A stretch of 64,000 nucleotides of DNA, taken from assembly GCF_048544455.1 (NCBI RefSeq), contig NC_133537.1, positions 68,233,634-68,297,633 on the forward strand, in the 5' to 3' direction. The notes under the pieces were generated by a model. The model searched no databases. It had not been told where the DNA came from and was given only the letters and a program-made list of their open reading frames with translations. Source of the stretch: Silene latifolia. Lineage: Eukaryota > Streptophyta > Magnoliopsida > Caryophyllales > Caryophyllaceae. Positions 34,220 to 43,766 of this stretch are shown piece after piece (the first letter of the stretch is position 1; every line of letters begins with the position of its first letter). The translations under genes and the position numbers were made by a program.

Positions 34220-34544
34220 ATCTTATTTTTTCTGGAAGATGAATTTTTCAAAGAGAGAATTTTTTAGAAAGGGAAAGAAGAAATTTGGGGATTGGAATGT
34301 GGAAGCAATCACGGCAAAAGAAGGATATTTATAACCGCAAATCCTAAACGGCTAGAAAAGCAAGTGGTAGAGACTAATCATGACTCTCATAGGGTTTTGT
34401 GAACCTACCCTATTAATGGCAAATAGCCGTTACTAGAAGCCAAATCAAACACTAATTCTAATCCGATAAGAAGTCCCTACACAAATCACTCGCTTTGGCC
34501 CAAATTTTTATCTCCTTATTCCTGGCGGACCCAATAAAGGAATA

Positions 34545-34561
34545 AGCGGATAAGGGGCAAT
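34545..34561 (+). promoter_or_regulatory. polypurine tract of E
   Basis: A purine-rich AAGCGGATAAGGGGCAAT-type run lies immediately upstream of the 3' LTR start TGTTGGG at 34562. C1 has a related GTGGATAAGAATGCAAGTGGGCTGA run before 41551. Confidence 0.7.
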
Positions 34562-35266
34562 TGTTGGGCCCAAAATTATTCTCACCGACCGACGAAGGCC
34601 AGGCGACATCCAAAGACAAGTTCCAAGCAAAAGACATATGAAACCAGGCATTTATTCAAACACGGATAGGCACCATGCAGGAGTTGATGAAAGACAAAGC
34701 GAAAGATAACCAAAGACTTAAAAGGAAAAGCACCAGTGCCATCGCAGCGATAAACAAAAGTAAATCGATATATGTTCCCTACAAAAAAGGAAGACCAATT
34801 CCGAAAGCTATGATATAGGAAGCAGTCAAAGCAACAGCTAATAAAAAGGCAACCACCTCCGGGTAAATAGGGCACATTCCCTATTTACCAGGAAACCCTA
34901 AACGACATAAGAAGGAAGGAGAGACCAGCTATAAATAGAAAAGAAGAGAAGATCGAAGGATCATCGATATACCCTTACTTTTACTTATATTTTTTTATTC
35001 TTAAGCAATCTATTCATCACATCACGCCCGATATAACAATACTCTGTCAAAGTTATCTAAAACCATAGTAACAATCACTTCGGCTTGGTGCCCGTGGTTT
35101 TTTCCCTTATTCCCAGGGTTTTTCCACGTATAAAAATCTTTGTGTCATTATTTATTAGTTCATTTTGCACTTAACTATACCAATCAGGCGAGTTGTTTGA
35201 GTTAGATCACCCTATATATAAATCCCTGGCAGGACAATCTAGATCAGTAAAAACCCTGCCAAAACA
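34562..35266 (+). repeat. 3' LTR of E (705 bp)
   Basis: It pairs with 25191-25894 and is followed by the CACAG duplication. Many differences from the 5' LTR fall at CAG/CTG: CAGG to CAAAG, CAG to CG, CTG to CG. Confidence 0.93.
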
Positions 35267-38200
35267 CACAGAAAGGAACATCAAATAAAACAACAATCTA
35301 TGTATATCTGGTATGTACTTTCGAAACTCGAATCTTAATCATCCCGCCTACTCCACCACAACCAGTGACAGCATCGCAACACCGCCACCAACAGCCGCAC
35401 CGCAGCGCGAAAATACCCGCATCACAACATGAAGTACCGTGCTCGGATCACCCCCGAGGCACAACAACCACGTCGATAGACATCACAACCACATCCAATT
35501 CCCATAAACACTGACTCAGTATAACTTTCCGGACAAGAAAACTTACTCAAAACTGCTTTACTAGATCACAACACAACATATTATACTGAATAAACAGACA
35601 AAAATCTCATGAATATCATCCATACCTTTTCACGGAATAAACATATATCATGAATACACACACAAGTATACTAGCCATGCCAGATCACCCAAACTATCAC
35701 TTTGAACATCATTCGATTAGTTTACCGTGCCCAACATATATCACAAACATTCATATAACAACATTATAATTATCACACCATACCATTTCTCGTGAGGTCG
35801 GAACCTCACACAAACATTTATACACATCATTGACCCATAATCACATCCAACCAGTCAATCCTGATCACGTAAGTTACCACTTGATAAAGGTTACCTCTCA
35901 CCCAAGCTTAATTCGTATACCCCTCATAACACATTCTCCCATTCGCATACCATCACTTTTTGCCAAATATAACCATACCATTAATATTCAACTACTAGCA
36001 CCCGCCTCATATCACCACATCTTATACTTCCTCCCAAACGTACATATCAATCCGACCTCTACAAAATCAACCTCTTCAGAATTGCTATCTTTCTTATCTA
36101 TCATCACCCTTAACCACTAGTGACAATACCACAATACCCCCACTGCTCGTATAACAAACCTTTTACACCCATCCCTAAACATCACGGTTTCCTTCCTACC
36201 TTTGGTTAACATCCCAAATAACGAATATCAAATCCATCAACAAAATTACCTCAACACTATTCCCAATTCCATCATAAGGAACATCGTCACCCAACTCACC
36301 ACCAAGGTCTCATATCGTGTAAATTCTTTACTCGGCTTCTTACTTTCCTTAATTCCCCGAAACTCATGACTAATCATGTTGTCCTGAAACTCCTATATAA
36401 CCCTTAACTAACATCCTCATGATAGTATCATAAATCTCGACGATTCCTTACTTCTATATCACATAAATCTGGTCAACATTTTTCTCAGCTTACTTTTATC
36501 CTTCTTTTCTCTTTACACACAACAATACCAATTAATAGTTTAACTCCTTATTCCTTCTACCTAACTCTTTAGTAATCCAGTTACCCTTTCGTTGCTCCAA
36601 AACTCAAATTCCATTATTTCCTATTAGTACCATCTCAATCTTTCCTACTATCGATCTTTACTTATCCTGCTATTACTCACACTTAACATAAATCAGTCCA
36701 AACCATGTCATGCTATTACTCACACTGATCTCCAATCTCACCTTTTTTTTTTAAAAAAAAAATCCCAAAACTCATTTCATAACGTTACTTGCCCAAGGAA
36801 ATCACACATTAGTTTCACCTCTTGATAATGCAAATTCCCAAACTCACTCATTATCTGCAAATCCACGTCGCGACATGTCTCCATTAAGTTCACTATATAC
36901 TACTCTTCTCCATCACTCTAAAACGACCTTTCACTACATATATTCTTAACCCACACGATTCCTAACCATCTCCCTCCATAATTCTTTACACATCTCAAGT
37001 TGCCACTATCCACATTCTTCCTTTCAATCTTTTCATTCTCACGTTCCTTAGACTCATATCATCCCTCACCCACATTCACTTACTTTTACATTACTCAACA
37101 CATAATCATATCACTCGTCTCATCTCACAAAACATGCTCCATGCCTTAATAAGCCTTACCAATCTTCCTTTTCTTTTCCACTACTTATCACAACCGCATA
37201 TAACTCATGTCCTCCTCACCGAAGTCATACTCACCACAGGTGCCACTCCTTACATCATAAGATTGGGTAACTTACGCATCAAGACCGACATACATGTAAA
37301 GCAATGCATAAGGAAGCAAAAGAACACCTTTGAATTAAACATAATAGGCAACCAAGTCAAAAGATAAGCATATGACCCAAAACATGGGTCACTAGATCGA
37401 GTGAGTGACTTACTCGATCGAGTAGGTGAAGGTCAGAAGCACATAAAACAAATTACCAGGGCTACTCGATCGAGTAAGGGCTACTCGATCGAGTAACAAG
37501 AGGTGCACTCGATCGAGTGAGGGCCACTCGATCGAGTACCCTACGCATTTCTCAGCATTGTCCAATTTTCGTAAAACGGTCATAACTCACTCGTTTCTTG
37601 ATCGTTTTGGGCGTGTGACCTATCGTTAGAATTGTAACAGAACAAGCTATCACCTCCAACTGGAATCATATTAAAATCATTTATGCATCTCAATTAATAA
37701 CAGTTTAAAGACAACTTCACTGTAATCAGACGACATACTATTCGATTTTCTCTTTCAAACAACTTAAACAACAACAAGGTAGACAAAAACAACTCAATAC
37801 TTGTAAAATCAGTATCCTTAACCACATGTTACTACCTTCAAAAGCCAAGCAACAAACAACTCAATGCACATATATCATTCAACTTACCCATCATATATTA
37901 CCCGCATGTTTTTATTCTATACTTTACGTAAACAAAATCACAAATATATGACATCAAGTCCCCCTATTCACATGTTACTAGCATAACAACATTATAAAAT
38001 CACTAACATCATACAACATGCTTAATCATAAATCATATTGTCATGCAACGATTATTCATCTTTTTCCACCAATTCATTCATCATACCACATGTTCATCCA
38101 CCATATACGTTCAACATATTCACCCAACACATCCATTCGACTTATTCACCCAACATATGCATAAGAATAATAGTAAACAAATATGTGATCTGACTTCATT

Positions 38201-38599
38201 ATATGACTTTACGCAAACACAATATACGTATACGACACAACATTCCTATTCACATGTTCCTTATTTTGCCAGATCATAAATCATCCATCATGTCATTCAT
38301 ATATCCAACCAACAACATATATAATTATATCTTCCTTTACTACACATCTCCTATCATCCATATACATGCATCCACCGATTCATACAACTCATTACTACAT
38401 GAATACATAGCACAAAAGGTGAACACATAGCAATCCCGACTCACATCCCATGGTGACCGGTTCAAAATTGTAGGGCGAATTCGCGACTTTAGGACGTCTC
38501 CCAAGTCTTTGCAGTAGCTCCTACAATTCCTACCCGGGTTCATTTTAGTTTGACTCCATATGTTCATTAGGTTCATTGGTTACTGGTTTCAAGATCCTT
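35267..38599 (-). other. D internal domain, 5' part (non-coding)
   Basis: There is 3.3 kb of A/C/T-rich sequence with no supportable gene on either strand and no gag or pol motif. A short A/T homopolymer junction lies at 36744-36762. A cluster of six ACTCGATCGAGT-type palindromes lies at 37390-37540, the same motif as in the D LTRs. Confidence 0.65.
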
Positions 38600-38611
38600 G
38601 CTCTGATACCA
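38600..38611 (-). promoter_or_regulatory. primer-binding site of D (initiator Met-tRNA type)
   Basis: On the minus strand this is TGGTATCAGAGC, the classic plant Met-initiator primer site, three bases inside the 5' LTR end. Confidence 0.9.
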
Positions 38612-38614
38612 CTT

Positions 38615-40039
38615 TGTGACACCCCCATACTCCAAGTGTCTTACCAGGACCACTCAGGTATAGGAACATCACCATCTCGGTTACCCGAGGCAATGAATAT
38701 CATAAGACAATAACGAAACGTACTTTAAAAGTAAATATAAAGTTTAAGTGATAGAACTGAACTCCAAAACTGTTAAAAGAAAATACAACTGTTCTCATAT
38801 GTTAAACCAACTAGCTAAAGAACAACATTCGACACAGCGGAAGACTTCTAAAACGGCTCGTGATGAGTCAACCCAGCTATCCCATGCACATCAACCAAAC
38901 CTGCTCAATAAATGCTCACCACCCCGAATGGATCACCACATTTTTTAAAACATTTAAACGGGTCAGTACTAATTACAAAACACAAAGCCACAACGAAACA
39001 AGTACGCAAACAACTCAACAACACAACAATCCTCCAAACTCCATAATCAATGTCCACACAACTAACTACACACTAAAGTGTGTAGCCCTGCCAGAGTATC
39101 CATCGCAATGATACTCCACACCGTGATGGGGGACCGCAGCCGTTCCCACCTAAGCCCTGCTCATCTCCATCGAGCGATAAACCCATGTTCATTAATGTGC
39201 ACATCCCCTCCTGTGGCGGATTCCACAGAGGGCGAATCAAGGGCGTGAAGCCACTCCCGCAAGTGACTCCACTCAGCCAGGGACGCACCCCGAAGATCAC
39301 AGATAGATAAACAGTAATCACAACACAAAACCAATAACCGTCTGAATCAATCAATAATACGAAATCACAATCGTCTGAATCAATCAACAATCAATAACTA
39401 CAGCACAATCACCACACATTATGTAATTAATACTGAGTAGGGAAACCCTACCTGAAATAAGCCATCACAAGACCGTCACAACCAGCTAATCAAAATGCTC
39501 TTCTACGAAATCTCCTCTTACAAACACATATACAATCATGCAATTACTACTAAGCCAATCAAACACCCAAAACCCCCAAATTACCCAATTAGGGTTTTGA
39601 ACAAACTCAACGAACCACTATAAAAAATATACAAGAATCTTACCCTTGACGCGATGAACTCAACGGTGTAAAGAATAAGACGATCCGACGATCCCAGCCC
39701 ATGGGATTTGTTAACAACGCGAACAAGGAGAACAACGTAACTCTTTTTCTCTCTTGAATTGTTTTAGAAAAGTGAAAACTGATTAAGAAAGGTGGTAGAA
39801 ATCCTTTTATATTAATCACGCGTTATTAACAAAACTCGGCTAAAATAACCAGTAAGACTCACTTACTCGATCGAGTAAGTAACTTACTCGATCGAGTGCC
39901 CCTTACTCGATCGAGTGCCACACATACTCGATCGAGTATCTATCAGACAGGCTACTGTTTCGTATAAAAATATACTTACTCGACAGAGTAAGCCCCACTC
40001 GATAGAGTACCCATAGACATAGAAAATCGTAGTATTACA
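38615..40039 (-). repeat. 5' LTR of D (1425 bp)
   Basis: It pairs with 22449-23877 and is followed by AGAAC (40040-40044). It carries the same palindrome cluster at about 39862-40015, with one palindrome (ACTCGATCGAGT, about 39925) intact where the partner LTR has CGATGG. Confidence 0.92.
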
Positions 40040-40044
40040 AGAAC

Positions 40045-41176
40045 ATAAACACAAATGACCATATAGCAAGAACGAAAACCTATAAAGAACGAAGCCTTAC
40101 CAGACGAGATCTGGAATTCGGCAGCTGGGGGTTCTTGCTGACTGGTGGAGGTACCAACTTCCTCTTCTTCTTCTTCTTCTTCTTCTTCTTCTTCTTCTTC
40201 TTCTTCTTCTTCTTCTTCTTCTTCTTCTTCTTCTTCTTCTTCTTCTTCTTCTTCTTCTTCTTCTTCTTCTTCTTCTTCTTCTTCTTCTTCTTCTTCTTCC
40301 ACTTCCTCCTCTTCCTTCTCTTATTCCTTCTCTTCTTCCCTCTCTTGCTCTCCTTCACCAATGTCAAGAGGTTCGGAGGCAGATGCACCAATAGGGGAAG
40401 AAAGTACACCAGGGTAAGAACGAGTTGCAACAGAAGAGCAGCAAATAAACGCTAATCACGCCGTGATATCTCGAGGAACCGGGCCGCTTCAAACCTACAA
40501 CAGTACACCAGTAAGAACATTAAGATAAAAGAAAAACGACAGACACCTAGAAACTAAAATTGCCTTTAGAGGCCCCCACTTGTCAATTAAGTACTCGGGA
40601 GTGGGGGTAAGAGAGCCAATCTTAACAAAGATGAAATTCGTATTCCAGCCTTCATCCCTCACTTTGGGAGGAAGGATCACACCAGGGTTGCTGGCGTCGC
40701 AGGACCTCAAGGTGATAAGCCCGACAACAAAGGGCCTGAAAGTATAGAGCAAGGCGAGGTCACCCAGACCAATCCCGAGAGCGTGATCCTCAGCGAGGAT
40801 GGAGAGCGAAACCAGAACGCGCCATGCATGAGGCGCAAGCTGGCAGATCGCCAACCTGTAGTAACGCTAGATCCTTTGCACCAGAGGAGGGAAGGGAAAA
40901 GACAAACCCTGGGTAAAAGGGTACTCGTACAGGCATACCCAACCGGGATTATGGGCATCCGGCGCCTCCCCAGGCTGAGGAATGTGAATCTCGACCTCCT
41001 GCCCAAGGCCAAACCCTCTCTCTCACCTCCTCGAGGGGGGTGTCAGCAAAGCTGGAATCGCACAGATAGTGATCTGCGAGGATCCCAGAGGATCGGAAGG
41101 GAGAGAGAGCAGCAGCAGATGGACCCCCATGGGGAGAAGGAGGAGGAACGGTACGACGGATAGACCTTTTGACCAT
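40045..41176 (-). pseudogene. antisense ORF of C1, 5' portion (split by D)
   Basis: It starts on the minus strand at 41176 (MVKRSIRRTVPPPSPHG), matching the position and basic start of the E homologue. The region 40854-40564 has the Transposase_28-like part (QLAPHAWRVLVSLSILAEDH, VRDEGWNTNFIFVKIGSLTPTPEYLI). A frame break at 40563-40495 could be an intron (GC donor, TGTTGTAG acceptor, 69 bp), but a GC donor is weak evidence. Downstream the frame runs through an expanded GAA/TTC tract into polyglutamate and is then cut by D. The remainder lies at 22448-21406. Confidence 0.65.
40163..40298 (+). repeat. (TTC)n microsatellite
   Basis: About 45 uninterrupted TTC units lie inside the antisense ORF of C1, reading as polyglutamate in the coding frame of the minus strand. 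Poly-Phe, poly-Ser and poly-Lys frames over it are artefacts. Confidence 0.95.
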
Positions 41177-41550
41177 GATTGCAAAGTTTAAAGGCGAAAA
41201 AATTAAGAGAGAGAATAAAAAGTGAGGAGTTTACCTGGTGGATATGGAGATTTTATAAGGGAGGGAGAGTAAATGGTTTTTAGGAAATGGGGTAATATGG
41301 ATGGGAATAAAGGAAGTGGGAGGGGGAGGGGTATATTTATAACCAAAAGAAGTTAGGAGAGGGAGTTAAGAGAGGAAGTTCAGGGAAGGAGTTAGGAGAG
41401 GGAGTTATTGAGAGGAAGTTAAGGGAGAGAGTTAGGTTGGGAGGGGATCAAGGGAAAGGAGACATGGGGGAGGTGGGGAGTTATTGAGATGAAGTGACTG
41501 ATTAGACCTCTAATGGTCAAACTCAGTGGATAAGAATGCAAGTGGGCTGA
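41177..41550 (+). other. C1 region upstream of the antisense ORF and PPT
   Basis: This is purine-rich sequence with repeated GGGAGTTA/GAGAGGAAGTTA units (41340-41490). It probably holds the promoter of the antisense ORF. It ends in the PPT-like GTGGATAAGAATGCAAGTGGG at about 41526-41547. Confidence 0.55.
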
Positions 41551-42420
41551 TGTCACACTATGACATCACCACTACATGTAGCGTCAGAAGGGAAGCAACT
41601 CCCAGCATCCATCGAGCAAGAACAGAACCTGACAGTTGCTTGGAGGTAATTGTATGGGTAAAAATACCCTCTCATTTTCATCTTGACGTGGCAACTCGCA
41701 ATTGGATAAAATAAAGGCACACAGATCAATTTCAAGGCAGCAGGCTGCTAGACGCAAGGAAGAACAAGGGGGGATGAACCTAGACATTCAAGTGATATAA
41801 AGGCCACGTTTGAATTAAATAACAAATAGCCAGCAGGAACGTTGAAATGGTCGGGAACATTGCAACAATCGTAAGCTTTGACAAAGTCAGCAACCACTTC
41901 CTATTTCATAGGAAGTGGAGCGTATGGTTGAGCATATGTAGGGAGCATGTACAACGACTCAAAGAAAGGCTATAAAAGAGCAACAAACATCAGATTCAAG
42001 GCATTCATCTTGGCTCCACTCGAAGAAATATCATTCGCCACCTGAAACAAATAATATCATCTACACACTTAGAAACTAATATATCGTTCATCTCAATTGT
42101 ACTTAGTCGTTGGGATCACTGCTGTACCTCCTGATCGTTCCAGCTAAGTTCACCCTCGGATACTATTACTACTAGTGGATCATTGGTAGGATAACATTTT
42201 CCCCCGCGGTTTTTCCCACATTTTGGGTTTCCCGCGTCACCATTTTGCTTGTGTCACTTGTCTCTCTTTCTTTTTCGTTTGTCTTTCTTTCGTACTAGTT
42301 GTTTACTTTCGTTCTCGCTATGTTCTTATTAGCGATCTACTTAAGTCCTTAATATCTTATTTTAACTGGAATAGCCGCATTGACTCACAAATCTCTAGTC
42401 GGTAAAATCTTACTAAAACA
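41551..42420 (+). repeat. 3' LTR of C1 (870 bp)
   Basis: It begins TGTCACACTATG, ends TTACTAAAACA, and contains the unoccupied site of the A insertion at 41694-41705. It is followed by GCCGC, the expected right copy of the C1 target duplication. Confidence 0.88.
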
Positions 42421-43766
42421 GCCGCTCTTGTGGAAAAGTTCGTGGACAATCTAAGGCCTATATATGAAAATCACTTGAGGTACCAAAACATCAAGTCTTT
42501 AAAAGACTTAACAGTATTAGGTACAAGAATCGAAGATGATATTCGCAAAACACTCTTGTCCAAAATAGTAGGACGCGGATATCAAGGGTCAACATCAACT
42601 AGAAGTCGTTCCTACGGTTCCACCAGCAAGAGCGACGATGTCAACCTCGTCGAGTCATCCAAGAAAAACAATACCCCGAGAAAGTTCAATGACATCAGTG
42701 ACACATACACAAATGCGCTGAAGAGGTTGATGAAGCAAGGAAGAATCCAACCAATAGGACTTACACCTGACCCAGAAATGAAGTCCAAATTCTGGGACGA
42801 TAATACTTATTGCGATTATCACAGGGGCAAAGGACACGACACAGAAAACTGTTATAGGCGGAAGCATGCTCTCCAAGACATGATTGAAGATGGATGTTTG
42901 CCTATCCCTCTCGCAATTAAGCCTAACAATACAAAGAATCCTCTTGGAATTTTAATGATCTCGGATGAGGGATCCACCTTGGATTGCTCACACCTTATCT
43001 CTCTAGTCGAAAATGAAATCAATATGGTCGACCATGGATAAGCCTACTCTACCATCGCACCAACTATTGCAGATTTTGTCACACGGGCAAGAAGTGTGAG
43101 TAGACAGGTTGTTGAACTAGAAGATGTCATGTCGTCTTTGCAAAAGTCAACACAAGAGCCACACAAATGGCCATTTCCCTATCCTACGAGTCTACGATGC
43201 AAGAAGTCATCACGGCAGTTGACGATTTGGTTCAACAGATTATCCATCTAGAATCCGAAATCTTATACCTCAAAGAACTCAACACTATCAATGGCATTTG
43301 GGCCGACAATGACGAAGATGTTTACCTCAAAGAACATCCCTTGGTCAAAACTTTGGAGGATCTTGACATAGATCACCTAACTCGATCTGATTACCCATAC
43401 CAAAATATCACTCCAGTGCAAACAAATAATTCAGCTACAAATGGAAATGTCATATCTCCAACAGAGAATAATGAAGATTCAGTCACTGACCACTTAATGA
43501 AGCAACTACAGAAGACAAAGGCTGATCTTTCAGTCTGGCAACTAGTTGCTAGTTCATTTCCACATCGCCAAGCTTTGCTACAAGCATTGGCTAAACTCAA
43601 CATAGCACACGACACTACTCCAGATGATGTGGTCAACCTAGTCCTCCAGGACTCAATCAAGCTAAGTAACCCAGTTACTTTCTCAGATGAAGACTTGCTA
43701 CCTTTTGGTGTCACTCACAATCTAGCCTTTAAATTACGGTTGCATGTCTCAAAAAGAATGTACCCG
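42421..43766 (+). pseudogene. G: gag C-terminal remnant of a third gypsy element
   Basis: Two open stretches are seen. 42430-43041 has a capsid end (RPIYENHLRYQNIKSLKDL), a CX2HX4HX4C knuckle YCDYHRGKGHDTENC, and HALQDMIEDGCLP. 43167-43766 has the gag-protease linker (DLSVWQLVASSFPHRQALLQAL, DDVVNLVLQDS, TFSDEDLLPFG) that precedes protease in plant gypsy elements. The frames differ, so there is at least one frameshift near 43042-43166. C1 is inserted at its left, and the right end stops abruptly against A2, in the opposite orientation. The rest of G is outside the window or lost. Confidence 0.78.

Larger units (their letters stand above)
25191..35266 (+). mobile_element. E: Tat-lineage Ty3/gypsy retrotransposon (10.08 kb)
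   Basis: This is a complete element with LTRs 25191-25894 and 34562-35266, target duplication CACAG (25186-25190 and 35267-35271), PBS at 25896 and a PPT before 34562. The order is gag, PR, RT, RNase H, archaeal-type RNase H and integrase on the plus strand, then a spliced-looking antisense ORF. The pol region is broken by many stops and frame changes. The LTRs differ by about 12 ordinary substitutions plus a larger number of CAG/CTG-associated changes. It is inserted in D and so is younger than D. Confidence 0.94.
22449..40039 (-). mobile_element. D: LARD-type retrotransposon with Met-tRNA PBS, minus strand, containing E
   Basis: LTRs at 38615-40039 (5') and 22449-23877 (3') are flanked by the 5-bp target duplication AGAAC (22444-22448 and 40040-40044). 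On the minus strand a PBS TGGTATCAGAGC follows the 5' LTR, and a PPT (TTTTTAAGGAGGGAAGAC) precedes the 3' LTR. After removing E, the internal domain is about 4.6 kb and shows no gag or pol similarity, so it is a large retrotransposon derivative rather than a decayed autonomous copy. The PBS and the sequence next to the PPT suggest a Tekay/Del-type chromovirus relative; this assignment is inference. Confidence 0.88.
1967..42420 (+). mobile_element. C1: Tat-lineage Ty3/gypsy retrotransposon, heavily nested
   Basis: The element has a 5' LTR (right part 1967-2700, left part beyond the window past A1), PBS, gag, PR, RT, RNase H, a second RNase H, integrase, a long 3' region with an antisense ORF, and a 3' LTR (41551-42420). 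Subtracting F, the TRIM and D leaves about 11 kb, a normal Tat size. The 3' flank begins GCCGC (42421-42425) inside element G; the left flank is outside the window. The two LTRs differ by roughly 5% by eye. All coding regions are broken, so the element is dead. Confidence 0.9.

Noticed and set aside
38600..38611. tRNA gene
   Set aside because: Only the 12-base complement of a tRNA 3' end is present, next to an LTR. It is a primer-binding site.
40135..40455. Poly-Phe, poly-Ser and poly-Lys frames
   Set aside because: These are shadow translations of the (TTC)n microsatellite. Only the polyglutamate frame belongs to a plausible coding sequence.
41551..42420. Solo LTR of C
   Set aside because: It is preceded by the C1 antisense region and PPT, and followed by GCCGC, so it is the 3' LTR of C1.
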